Origin: Verrucosispora sp. WMMD573
GTDB taxonomy: Bacteria > Actinomycetota > Actinomycetes > Mycobacteriales > Micromonosporaceae
Direction of reading: 5' to 3'
Assembly (NCBI RefSeq): GCF_027497175.1
Contig: NZ_CP114901.1
Coordinates: 3,348,001 to 3,412,000 of the forward strand
DNA: 64,000 nucleotides
The position numbers and the translations under genes were made by a program. Positions 23,880-32,606 of the stretch are shown here, piece by piece (the first letter of the stretch is position 1; each line of letters opens with the position of its first letter). The notes beneath the pieces were generated by a model, which was not told the origin of the DNA, did no database searches, and saw only the letters and a list, made by a program, of their open reading frames with translations.

Positions 23880-25937
23880 TTGACCGCAGAGCCTGACAAC
23901 CTGTATGGGGCCGACGACCTCACACACCTTGAGGGGCTGGACGCCGTACGCAAGCGGCCCGGCATGTACATCGGCTCCACCGACAGCCGTGGCGTGGGTC
24001 ACCTCGTCAACGAGATTCTCGACAACTCGACCGACGAGGGCGTCGCCGGCCACGCCGCCGCCGTCGAGGTCGTCCTGCACGCCGACGGCTCGGTCCAGGT
24101 CGACGACGACGGCCGGGGCATCCCCACCGACGTGCACGCCCGCTCCGGCATCTCCGGCGTCGAGTTGGTGCTCACCCGCCTGCACGCCGGTGGCAAGTTC
24201 GGTGGCTCCGGCTACAAGACCTCCGGCGGCCTGCACGGCGTGGGCGCCTCGGCGGTCAACGCCCTGTCCCGCCGCTTCGACGTCACCGTGCGCCGGGGCG
24301 GCAAGGTGCACGCCATGTCGTTCCGGCACGGCGTGCCCGGCATCTTCGACGGCGACGGCCCCGACGCCCCCTTCACCCCCGGTCCCGGGCTCCAGGTCGT
24401 CGGCGCGATGAAGCGCGGCCACCGCACCGGCACCTCGATCCGCTACTGGCACGACCCCCGCTACTTCGAGACCGGCGCCACGCTCGACCACGACGCCGTG
24501 CGGGCCAAGCTGCGCCACACCGCCTTCCTGGTCCCCGGCGTCGGTTACACGCTGCGCGACCGCACCACGGAGGAGCCCACCGAGGAGCGCTTCCACTACC
24601 CCAACGGCCTGCTCGACATGGTGGAGTTCCTGGCACCGGCCGGCGACCGGCCGGTCTCCGGCACCCTGCTGGTCACCGGCGAGGGGACATACCGGGAGAA
24701 CGCCGCCGACGCCAACGGCGTGATGCAGTCGAACGTGCAGCGCCGGGCGGAGGTCGAGATCGCCTTCCGCTGGGGCACCGGCTACGACCGCACGGTCGAG
24801 TGCTTCACCAACACGATCCGCAACGCCCACGGCGGCACGCACCGCAAGGGCTTCGAGCGGGCCTTGGCGCGTACGCTCGCCGACGCCGTACGCAACACCC
24901 GGGGCCTGCTCAAGGCCAAGGAGGACGCGCCCACGCTGGACGACGTCCTGGAGGGCATGACGGCGGTGGTGCACGTCCGGGTGCCCGAGCCGCAGTTCAC
25001 CTCGCAGACCAAGGACGAGCTCTCCACCGCCGGCATCACCAAGGTCGTGCAGGGCCTGGTGGAGCAGCACGTCAAGTCCTGGCTGGACGATCGCAAGACG
25101 CGCACCGAAGCGCGTACCGTCCTCCAGAAGATCGTCGACGCGTCCCGGGTGCGCCTCACCCAGAAGCAGCAGAAGGACGCGGCCCGCCGCAAGACCGCCC
25201 TCGAAGGCGCGGCCATGCCCGCCAAACTCGTCGACTGCCGCGCCACAGGCATCGACAGAAGTGAATTGTTCATCGTGGAAGGGGACAGCGCCCTGGGCAC
25301 CGGGCGACTTGCCCGTTCTGCGGAATTCCAGGCGCTGCTGCCGATTCGGGGCAAGATCCTGAACGTGCAGAAGGCCAGCCTTCAGCAGGTGCTCGACAAC
25401 GCCGAGTGCGCGGCGATCGTGCAGGTGCTCGGCGCCGGCTCCGGACGCACCTTCGACCTGTCGACGCTGCGCTACGGGCGGGTGCTGATCATGGCCGACG
25501 CCGATGTCGACGGCGCACACATCCGGACACTGCTCATCACCCTCTTCGCCCGGTACATGCGACCGTTGATCGAGGCGGGCCGGCTCTACGCCGCCATGCC
25601 GCCCCTACACAAGATCACGACCAAGGGGCGCAACCCGGAGACCGTCTACACCTACACCCAGGCGGAGATGGAGTCGACGGTGCGCCGGTTCGAGAAGGCC
25701 GGCAAGCAGATCGTCACCCCGGTGCCCCGGTTCAAGGGTCTCGGCGAGATGGACGCCGACGAGTTGTGGGAGACGACCATGAACCCGGCCACCCGCGCGG
25801 TACGCCGGATCACCCTGGACGACGTCGAGGCCGCCGAGCGGATCCTCGAACTGCTGATGGGGGAGAAGGTCGAGCCGCGCCGCAACTGGCTGATCGACTC
25901 CGCCGACCGGGTCGACCGTGACGCCATCGACGCCTGA
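23880..25937 (+). CDS. parE: DNA topoisomerase IV subunit B (ParE)
   Basis: A 685-residue ATPase subunit of the type II topoisomerase that decatenates and relaxes DNA with ParC. The GHKL ATPase shows EGLDAVRKRPGMYIGS, EILDNSTDEG (Glu and Asn for Mg-ATP), DDDGRGIP and GGLHGVGASAVNAL. The TOPRIM domain has VEGDSALG and ADADVDGAHIRTLL. I prefer the TTG at 23880 (LTAEPDNLYGADDLTHLEGLD) with GGGGAG about ten bases upstream; a GTG at 23790 would add 30 residues unlike the family. It lies 31 bases before parC. ParE is chosen over GyrB because of this pairing and because the partner lacks a clear GyrA box. Confidence 0.9.
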   Translation: MTAEPDNLYGADDLTHLEGLDAVRKRPGMYIGSTDSRGVGHLVNEILDNSTDEGVAGHAAAVEVVLHADGSVQVDDDGRGIPTDVHARSGISGVELVLTRLHAGGKFGGSGYKTSGGLHGVGASAVNALSRRFDVTVRRGGKVHAMSFRHGVPGIFDGDGPDAPFTPGPGLQVVGAMKRGHRTGTSIRYWHDPRYFETGATLDHDAVRAKLRHTAFLVPGVGYTLRDRTTEEPTEERFHYPNGLLDMVEFLAPAGDRPVSGTLLVTGEGTYRENAADANGVMQSNVQRRAEVEIAFRWGTGYDRTVECFTNTIRNAHGGTHRKGFERALARTLADAVRNTRGLLKAKEDAPTLDDVLEGMTAVVHVRVPEPQFTSQTKDELSTAGITKVVQGLVEQHVKSWLDDRKTRTEARTVLQKIVDASRVRLTQKQQKDAARRKTALEGAAMPAKLVDCRATGIDRSELFIVEGDSALGTGRLARSAEFQALLPIRGKILNVQKASLQQVLDNAECAAIVQVLGAGSGRTFDLSTLRYGRVLIMADADVDGAHIRTLLITLFARYMRPLIEAGRLYAAMPPLHKITTKGRNPETVYTYTQAEMESTVRRFEKAGKQIVTPVPRFKGLGEMDADELWETTMNPATRAVRRITLDDVEAAERILELLMGEKVEPRRNWLIDSADRVDRDAIDA

Positions 25938-25968
25938 CCATCGCGTCTCTCGGAAGGAAAGCTGAGCC

Positions 25969-28900
25969 ATGGCACGCCGCAAGGAGACGAAGGTCGACCA
26001 CTCCGCGTTCGACCGGGCCGGCGCGCGGATCATCGACAACCCGCTGACCACCGAGGTGTCCGACTCCTACCTGGAGTACGCCTTCTCGGTCATCCACTCC
26101 CGGGCCCTGCCCGACGCGCGGGACGGCCTCAAGCCGGTGCACCGGCGCATCCTCTGGTCGATGTACGAGCAGGGTCACCGCCCGGACCGGGCGCACGTCA
26201 AGTCCGCCCGGATCGTCGGCGACGCAATGGGTAAGTACCATCCGCACGGCGACACCGCGATCTACGACGCGATGGTCCGGCTGGCGCAGGACTTCTCACT
26301 CAACGCGCCACTTATCGACGGGCATGGAAATTTTGGCAGCCCAGACGATGGACCGGCGGCGGCGAGATACTGCGTGACGGGCGATACCCGCATTCGCCTC
26401 GCGGATGGTTCGAGTCCTCGAATCGGCGAGTTGGTGGATCTCGCCCCCGACAGCGAAGCCGATGTCGATTTCGATGTGCTCGACAAGGATGGCAAGGCTG
26501 TTCGGGCGAGTAAGGTTTTCAACTCGGGCATCCATCCCACCATGCAGATCCGGACAGAAGCTGGATTTTCACTCCGAGGTAGTGAGAACCACCTGGTGTT
26601 GTGTCTGGAGATGCCGCTGGGCGTTCCAGTTTTCCAATGGCGACGGCTCGACGAGGTCGTACCCGGCACGGTGGTCTGCATCGCGCGCAATGCGTGGTAT
26701 CAGACCACCCCCACTGCCAGGGAGTACATGCTGGGAGTTCTCGGAGGTGCCTGGGTCTCCGAGGGGTTCGCAAGTGAATCGCGAGCGGGTTTCAACAACA
26801 CGGACGAACACTTCTTCGGCGAGGTTCTGCATGCCTATGACGAGGTCGTGGGCGGGCGGCGTTACGTCAGTGAGCGGCAGACCCGCCGTGATCGCAAACG
26901 CATTCAAGAGTTGGATGTCCAGGAGTACGCCGGAGGGATGACCGCTTTCCGTGCCAGCCCGCTGGCCGAACTCATCGGTCACCAGGCCCGTGACAAGTCC
27001 GTCCCACAGTTCGTCTGGGCTGGCGGATGGGGTGTGAAGCGTGCTTTCCTGATGGCACTGTTCGAGGGCGACGGCGGCGTCCGGGTGGCAAACGACAGCT
27101 TCACCATCCAGTACACGAGCTACAGCGAACGCCTTACTCGGGACGTTCAGGAGTTGTTGGCGGAGTTCGGCGTCATCGCCTGCTGGCGGCAGTACACGCG
27201 CCCCAGCGGCTCGGTGGAGCATCGGCTGGTCATCTCGGGGATGCGCAACATCACCGCGTTCGCGAACCGGGTCGGCTTTCTCCGCACGAAACAGGCGGTA
27301 CTGCACAGGGTGCTGAGGCGCTCTCCGCTGCGACCCCATCGACTCAGTCAAGACCACGTTCCGTTCGTGGCCGAGTATGTCCGCGGCGCGCTCGCCTTCG
27401 ACAAGCGTGGTTCGGGCCGAAAGTGGCTGACTCAGCACAACTTTGACCGCGTGGAGCGGTGGGAGACGGAGCGGCTACGCATCATCGACCGGATCAAGGA
27501 TCCCGAGATCCTCGCGACGATTCTGCCGGTGATGGACTCGGGATACCGCTTCGAGCGGATCGCAGAAGTGACGACATGCGAGCCTGCCGAGGTCTATTCG
27601 ATCAAGGTCGACACCGAGGACCACTCCTTCCTCGCAGGTGGTTTCGTCAACCACAACACCGAGGCCCGGATGTCGCGGGAGGCGATGCTGCTCGTCGGTG
27701 AGCTGGGCGAGGACACCGTCGACGTCGAGCCTAACTACGACGGCTCACTGACCCAGCCCACCGTGCTGCCGGCCGCCTTCCCGAATCTGCTGGTCAACGG
27801 TGCCGCCGGAATCGCGGTCGGGATGGCGACGAACATGATCCCGCACAATCTGGGCGAGGTCGTCGCGGCGGCCCGCTGGCTGATCCGGCACCCGAACGCC
27901 ACCCTCGACAAGCTGATGGAGTTCGTGCCCGGCCCCGACCTGCCCACCGGCGGCATGCTGCTCGGTCTGGACGAGGTCCGCCGGGCGTACGAGACCGGCC
28001 GGGGCGTGGTGCGGATGCGCGGCAAGGTGGAGATCGGGCCACTGGAGGGCAGCCGGGGCCGGCAGGCCATCACGGTGGTCGAGTTGCCGTACGGCGTCGG
28101 TGCGGAGAAGGTCATCGCCGCCATCACCAACGAGGTGACCAAGACCAAGCGGCTGACCGGGATCGCCGACGTCAAGGACCTCACCGACCGCGAGAGCGGC
28201 ACCCGGGTGGTCATCGAGTGCAAGGTCGGGGTCAACCCGCAGGCGCTGCTCGCCGACCTCTACCGGTTGACCCCGCTGGAGCAGTCCTTCGGCGTGAACA
28301 ACCTGGTGCTTGTCGACGGGCAGCCGCGCACCCTGGGGCTCAAGGAGCTGCTTGAGGTGTTCCTGGCCCACCGCTACGAGGTGGTGACCCGGCGCAGCGC
28401 GTACCGCAAGCGCCGGCGGGAGGAGCGGCTGCACCTGGTCGACGGGCTGCTGATCGCGCTGCTCGACATCGACAAGGTGGTGAAGCTGATCCGGGGCAGC
28501 GAGGACGCCCAGGCGGCCCGGAGTGGCCTGATGCGCCAGTTCAAGCTCTCCGAGATCCAGGCCAACTACATCCTGGACACCCCGCTGCGCCGGTTGACGA
28601 AGTACGACCGGCTGGAGCTGGAGGCCGAGCAGCAGAAGCTGCGGGCCGAGATCGCCGAGCTGTCCACCATCCTCGACGACGAGAACGTGCTGAAGAAGGT
28701 CGTCTCCGACGAGTTGGCCGCGGTGGTCAAGCAGTTCGCCGCGCCCCGGCGGACGACGCTTGTCGACGGTGACCTCAAGGAGGTGCTGGCCGCGTCCGTG
28801 CCGGCCGGTCCGTTGGAGGTGGCCGACGACCCGTGCCAGGTGATCCTGTCGGCGACCGGGTTGGTGGCCCGCACCGCGGCCGAGTCGGAGGAGTCCGCCG

Positions 28901-29739
28901 AGGGGCGTCGCCGGCACGGCCGGGTGAAGCACGACGCGGTACGCGCCGTGGTGCACTCCACCGCCCGGGGGCGGGTGTTGCTGGTGACCAGTGCCGGTCG
29001 GGCGTTCAAGGTGGATGTGCTGCCGCTGCCGGTGTTGCCGGAGCAGGCCGGCACGGTGTCGTTGCGGGGCGGGATGTCGGCCGCAGAGTTGGTGCCGCTG
29101 GAGCCGGGGGAGACCGTGGTCGGCCTGGCGCCGCTCGGCGCTTCCGCGGCGGGCTCTCCGGGGCTGGCTCTCGGTACCCGGCAGGGCGTGGTGAAGATCT
29201 GTGCCCCGGACTGGCCGGTGCGATCCGACGAGTTCGAGGTGATCGGGCTGCGGGACGGCGACGAGGTGATCGGGGCGACCTGGCTGGCCGACGGCGCCGA
29301 GACGCTCGCCTTCCTGACCAGTGCGGCCGCGCTGCTGCGGTTCCCCGCCGGGACGATCCGCCCGCAGGGGCTCAAGGGCGGCGGGATGGCCGGGATCGCC
29401 CTGTCGTCCGGGGCGCGGGTGGTGTTCTTCGGCGCGGTCCGCACCGACGATCCTGAGCACGGTGAGCCGATGGTGGTCACCTCGACCGGTGCGACGGTCA
29501 AGGTGACGCCGCTGTCGGCGTACCCGGCGAAGGGACGGGCGACCGGCGGGGTGCGTGCTCATCGGTTCCTCAAGGGCGAGACCGATGTGGTGGTCGGTTG
29601 GGTCGGTCCCCGGCCGGTGGGCTCGACGGCCAACGGTGAGGCGGTGGAGCTGCCGGCGGCCGACCCGCGCCGCGACGGCTCCGGCTTCGCCGTCATGCTC
29701 GGCCCAGCCGTGGTGGGCCACCAGATCGACCGCGAGTAG
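25969..29739 (+). CDS. parC: DNA topoisomerase IV subunit A (ParC) with embedded intein
   Basis: A 1256-residue precursor of the DNA-cutting subunit of topoisomerase IV. The extein is 827 residues, the normal size. The N-terminal breakage-reunion domain carries LPDARDGLKPVHRRIL and the active-site tyrosine at residue 134 (AAARY). The gene is interrupted there by a 429-residue intein (135-563), after which TEARMS continues. The C-terminal DNA-wrapping domain shows beta-pinwheel repeats, with only a degenerate PQGLKGGG in place of the GyrA box QRRGGKG, which favours ParC. It follows parE by 31 bases with an AGGAAAG ribosome-binding site. Splicing is needed to rejoin Tyr to Thr and restore the enzyme. 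Confidence 0.92.
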   Translation: MARRKETKVDHSAFDRAGARIIDNPLTTEVSDSYLEYAFSVIHSRALPDARDGLKPVHRRILWSMYEQGHRPDRAHVKSARIVGDAMGKYHPHGDTAIYDAMVRLAQDFSLNAPLIDGHGNFGSPDDGPAAARYCVTGDTRIRLADGSSPRIGELVDLAPDSEADVDFDVLDKDGKAVRASKVFNSGIHPTMQIRTEAGFSLRGSENHLVLCLEMPLGVPVFQWRRLDEVVPGTVVCIARNAWYQTTPTAREYMLGVLGGAWVSEGFASESRAGFNNTDEHFFGEVLHAYDEVVGGRRYVSERQTRRDRKRIQELDVQEYAGGMTAFRASPLAELIGHQARDKSVPQFVWAGGWGVKRAFLMALFEGDGGVRVANDSFTIQYTSYSERLTRDVQELLAEFGVIACWRQYTRPSGSVEHRLVISGMRNITAFANRVGFLRTKQAVLHRVLRRSPLRPHRLSQDHVPFVAEYVRGALAFDKRGSGRKWLTQHNFDRVERWETERLRIIDRIKDPEILATILPVMDSGYRFERIAEVTTCEPAEVYSIKVDTEDHSFLAGGFVNHNTEARMSREAMLLVGELGEDTVDVEPNYDGSLTQPTVLPAAFPNLLVNGAAGIAVGMATNMIPHNLGEVVAAARWLIRHPNATLDKLMEFVPGPDLPTGGMLLGLDEVRRAYETGRGVVRMRGKVEIGPLEGSRGRQAITVVELPYGVGAEKVIAAITNEVTKTKRLTGIADVKDLTDRESGTRVVIECKVGVNPQALLADLYRLTPLEQSFGVNNLVLVDGQPRTLGLKELLEVFLAHRYEVVTRRSAYRKRRREERLHLVDGLLIALLDIDKVVKLIRGSEDAQAARSGLMRQFKLSEIQANYILDTPLRRLTKYDRLELEAEQQKLRAEIAELSTILDDENVLKKVVSDELAAVVKQFAAPRRTTLVDGDLKEVLAASVPAGPLEVADDPCQVILSATGLVARTAAESEESAEGRRRHGRVKHDAVRAVVHSTARGRVLLVTSAGRAFKVDVLPLPVLPEQAGTVSLRGGMSAAELVPLEPGETVVGLAPLGASAAGSPGLALGTRQGVVKICAPDWPVRSDEFEVIGLRDGDEVIGATWLADGAETLAFLTSAAALLRFPAGTIRPQGLKGGGMAGIALSSGARVVFFGAVRTDDPEHGEPMVVTSTGATVKVTPLSAYPAKGRATGGVRAHRFLKGETDVVVGWVGPRPVGSTANGEAVELPAADPRRDGSGFAVMLGPAVVGHQIDRE
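26371..27657 (+). mobile_element. Intein with LAGLIDADG homing endonuclease in parC
   Basis: This in-frame segment encodes 429 residues. It begins with Cys1 in block A (CVTGDTRIRLADG) and has block B with its His74 (SENH). It ends with blocks F and G (YSIKVDTEDHSFLAGGFVNHN), with the penultimate His428, terminal Asn429 and extein Thr+1. The centre holds a two-motif LAGLIDADG endonuclease: LGGAWVSEG (residues 124-132, catalytic acid Glu) and LMALFEGDG (227-235, catalytic Asp). All splicing residues are present, so it should splice. Its DNA is visibly less GC-rich than the exteins. The position matches the known intein site in mycobacterial gyrA. Confidence 0.95.
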
Positions 29740-29830
29740 CCGCCTGCTGCTCGACTGCGGCGTGCCGGAGCCGGCGGCGGGCAACCGGACGCACATCGCC
29801 ACCGTCTACTTGCGCTTCCCAGCCGGTGGA

Positions 29831-30466
29831 TCAGGCGACGCCGGCCGGGCGGAACTGGACGCTGACCCGGGGGCCGACCGGGCGGGCGGTCTTGGGGATC
29901 GCGTGCTCCCAGGTGCGCTGGCAGGAGCCGCCCATCACCACCAGGTCGCCGTGGCCGAGCGGAAAACGCAGGCTGCTCCCGCCGCCACGCGGGCGCAGCA
30001 GCAGCTGACGCGGCGAGCCGAAGGAGACGATGGCGACCATGGTGTCGATGTGGGCGGAGCGGCCCTGGGTGTCGCCGTGCCAGGCGACGCTGTCCCGGCC
30101 GTCGCGGTAGAGACACATCCCGGCGGTGACGAAGGGCTCGCCCAGCTCGTCGGCGTAGTGGCGGGTCAGCGCCGCGCGGGCGGCGGTCAGCACCGGGTGC
30201 GGTAGCGGCCGGCCGGCGCCGTACCAGCTGAGCAGCCGGGGCACGTCGACCTCGGCGTCGTACATGGTGCGTCGTTCGGCCCGCCACGGCACCTCGCGCA
30301 GCAGCACGTCGAGGACCTGGTCGGAGCCGTGCACCCAGCCGGGTAGGTGGTCGACCCAGGCGCCCCGGCTCAGCGGGTGCCGGCGCGGCTGCCCGGCCAG
30401 CGGGCCGAGGATGGGGGCCGCGTCGGTGACCTCCAGCATCGACGGCTGGTACGCGGTCTGCGACAT
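29831..30466 (-). CDS. AlkB-like 2-oxoglutarate/Fe(II) dioxygenase
   Basis: A 211-residue DNA-repair-type dioxygenase that would remove alkyl groups from bases by oxidative demethylation. Iron ligands are visible: His and Asp in WHGDTQG, the distal His in WEHAIPK, and the 2-oxoglutarate-binding Arg in PRVSVQFRP. The substrate loop contains MYDAEVDVPRLLSWYG. Size and motifs fit the AlkB family. It converges with parC and is divergent to the trpB operon. A true AlkB and an RNA- or protein-acting relative cannot be told apart here. Confidence 0.92.
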   Translation of the reverse strand: MSQTAYQPSMLEVTDAAPILGPLAGQPRRHPLSRGAWVDHLPGWVHGSDQVLDVLLREVPWRAERRTMYDAEVDVPRLLSWYGAGRPLPHPVLTAARAALTRHYADELGEPFVTAGMCLYRDGRDSVAWHGDTQGRSAHIDTMVAIVSFGSPRQLLLRPRGGGSSLRFPLGHGDLVVMGGSCQRTWEHAIPKTARPVGPRVSVQFRPAGVA

Positions 30467-30537
30467 GCCCGCAGCCTAGCAGGTAGTTAGAACACCAGTG
30501 CTACGGGATCGGCGGCCGGGGGAGTTGCAAGTGGCCG

Positions 30538-30579
30538 CCAACTGTTCTATAACTTTGGAAGGAGTTATAGAACAGTTGG
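30538..30579 (+). promoter_or_regulatory. 17-bp perfect inverted repeat before trpB (probable operator)
   Basis: ccaactgttctataact (30538-30554) and agttatagaacagttgg (30563-30579) are perfect inverted repeats around the 8-base loop ttggaagg. The repeat is AT-rich against a GC-rich background. It ends directly at the ribosome-binding GGGAG of trpB. The third gene of the operon encodes a GntR regulator, so this is most simply its autoregulatory operator. An RNA hairpin that hides or exposes the ribosome-binding site is the alternative. Confidence 0.7.
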
Positions 30580-30587
30580 GAGTTGTC

Positions 30588-31787
30588 ATGGAGGCTCTGG
30601 CACCGCGCGGCCGGACCGCCGCGCCCGTGGCCGGCCGGTTCGGGCGTCACGGTGGCCGGTTCGTACCCGAGCCGTTGATACCCGCGTGCGAGGAGGTCGA
30701 GGCGGCCTTCGCCGAGGCGTGGGCGGATCCGGGCTTCCGGGCCGACCTGGCGTGGCTGCAGTCGAGGTATGCGGGCCGACCGACGCCGCTCACCCCGGCC
30801 CTGCGGCTGTCGGTCGAACTCGGCGTGACGGTGCTGCTCAAGCGCGAGGACCTGGCACACACCGGCTCCCACAAGATCAATAACGTGCTGGGGCAGGCGC
30901 TGCTGGCGCGCCGGATGGGCAAGCGGCGACTGCTCGCCGAGACCGGCGCGGGAATGCACGGCGTCGCCACCGCTACCGCCGGTGCCCTGCTGGGCCTGCC
31001 GGTGACGGTGTTCATGGGCGAGCGCGACATCGAGCGGCAGGCGCACAACGTGTTCCGGATGCGGCTGCTCGGCGCGCAGGTCGTGCCGGTGCGGTCGGGC
31101 AGCCGGACCCTCAAGGACGCCACCAGCGAGGCGATGCGTCACTGGGTGAGCGTCACCGAGGACGCCTACTACTGCGTGGGCTCGGTCATCGGACCGCACC
31201 CGTACCCGTGGATGGTTCGCGAGCTACAGGCGGTGATCGGGCAGGAGGCCCGACAGCAGTGCGCCGAGCAGTTGCCCGCCGGCACACCGCAGCACGTCGT
31301 CGCCTGCGTCGGTGGCGGATCCAACGCCGCCGGCACCTTCGCCGGGTTCGCGGACACCTCGGCCCGCCTGGTGGGGGTCGAGGCGGCCGGCGGTGCCGGC
31401 GCGGCGCGGGGTGAGGTCGGCGTGCTGCACGGATTCCAGTCGCTGTTCCTCCAGGACGAGCAGGGTCAGATCCGCGAGGCGCGGTCCGTGGCGGCGGGCC
31501 TGGACTATCCCGGGGTCGGGCCGGAGCACGCCCACCTGCGCGATCTCGGTCGGGCCGAATACGTCACCGCCACCGACGAGGAGGCGCTGGCGGCGGCGGT
31601 CCGGCTGGCCCGCGCCGAGGGCATCGTCCCGGCGATCGAGTCGGCGCACGCGCTCGCCTGGGTCATCCGGGCCGCCGGCACCACCGAGCTACCCACCGGC
31701 AGCAGCGTGCTCGTCACGCTCTCCGGACGCGGCGACAAGGACATACCGATGCTGATGACGTACCTGGGTGACGGGGAGGCGGAATGA
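30588..31787 (+). CDS. trpB: Tryptophan synthase beta chain
   Basis: A 399-residue PLP enzyme that joins indole and serine to make tryptophan. It shows GRFGRHGGRFVPE near the N-terminus, the PLP lysine in HTGSHKINN, the phosphate-binding GGGSNAAGTF and the C-terminal LSGRGDKD. All are intact, so it should be active. The ATG at 30588 follows GGGAG. It overlaps trpA by four bases (ATGA). No other trp genes lie nearby and a GntR gene follows, which suggests a second, separately regulated copy rather than the housekeeping operon. Confidence 0.95.
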   Translation: MEALAPRGRTAAPVAGRFGRHGGRFVPEPLIPACEEVEAAFAEAWADPGFRADLAWLQSRYAGRPTPLTPALRLSVELGVTVLLKREDLAHTGSHKINNVLGQALLARRMGKRRLLAETGAGMHGVATATAGALLGLPVTVFMGERDIERQAHNVFRMRLLGAQVVPVRSGSRTLKDATSEAMRHWVSVTEDAYYCVGSVIGPHPYPWMVRELQAVIGQEARQQCAEQLPAGTPQHVVACVGGGSNAAGTFAGFADTSARLVGVEAAGGAGAARGEVGVLHGFQSLFLQDEQGQIREARSVAAGLDYPGVGPEHAHLRDLGRAEYVTATDEEALAAAVRLARAEGIVPAIESAHALAWVIRAAGTTELPTGSSVLVTLSGRGDKDIPMLMTYLGDGEAE

Positions 31788-32590
31788 CAGCTCTGGAGAC
31801 CCGGCTGCGGCTGCGCCGGGACCGCGGGCGCAAGCTGCTCATGCCCTATCTCACCGGGGGCATCACCCCGGACTGGACCGACCACCTGCGCGCCCTGGCC
31901 GACGCCGGGGCGGACGCGATCGAGGTCGGCATCCCCTTCTCCGACCCCACCCTCGACGGCGTCACCATCCAGGAGGCGTCCGACGTCGCGCTCTGCCGGG
32001 GTGCCACCACGGCCGGCATCCTCGCCGACCTGTCGAGGAACCGGATCGAGGTGCCGGTCGTCGTCAGCACGTACGCCAATCTCGCGTTGCGTCGCGGCGC
32101 GGACCGGTTCTGCCGGGCCCTCGCCGAGGCGGGCGTGCAGGGCCTGATCGTGCCCGACCTGCCGCTGGAGGAGGCCGGCCCGACAGGCGCGGCCGCGCGG
32201 GCCGCGAACGTCGACCTGGCGTTGCTGGCCTCGCCCGCCACCCCACCACGACGGCTGCGGGACATCGCCGAGCGCAGCCGCGGCTTCGTCTACGCCGTCT
32301 CCCTGATGGGAATCACCGGCGAACGGGAGCAACTCGCCGCCTCGGCCGCCGGACTGGCGCGGCGCCTGCGGGGCGTCACGGACCGGCCCGTATTCTTGGG
32401 ATTCGGCATCTCGACACCGGCGCAGGCGGCTGCCGCGGCACGGGACGCCGACGGCGTGATCGTCGGCGCGGCGCTGATGCGACGCCTGCTCGACGGCGCG
32501 GACCCGGCGTCGACCGCCGGATTCGTCAGGTCCCTGCGCGCGGCGCTGGACGGCGTGCCGGCACGGACGACGGCGGACGCCGGAGGATAG
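31784..32590 (+). CDS. trpA: Tryptophan synthase alpha chain
   Basis: A 268-residue TIM-barrel enzyme that releases indole from indole-3-glycerol phosphate and channels it to TrpB. The catalytic Glu and Asp are present in the conserved stretch IEVGIPFSDPTLDGVTIQ. The phosphate-binding loop (GFGISTPAQAA, then ADGVIVGAAL) is intact. Translation is coupled to trpB by a four-base overlap. It is followed 16 bases later by the GntR regulator in the same direction. Confidence 0.95.
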   Translation: MTALETRLRLRRDRGRKLLMPYLTGGITPDWTDHLRALADAGADAIEVGIPFSDPTLDGVTIQEASDVALCRGATTAGILADLSRNRIEVPVVVSTYANLALRRGADRFCRALAEAGVQGLIVPDLPLEEAGPTGAAARAANVDLALLASPATPPRRLRDIAERSRGFVYAVSLMGITGEREQLAASAAGLARRLRGVTDRPVFLGFGISTPAQAAAAARDADGVIVGAALMRRLLDGADPASTAGFVRSLRAALDGVPARTTADAGG

Positions 32591-32606
32591 GAGGCGGGGC
32601 GGCGGC

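Noticed and set aside
25969..29739. Intein region read as an independent homing endonuclease gene
   Set aside because: The frame is continuous with both exteins and has complete splice-junction residues, so it is one precursor.
30538..30579. Tryptophan attenuator before trpB
   Set aside because: No leader peptide with Trp codons and no U-tract follows the stem. An operator or ribosome-binding-site hairpin fits better.
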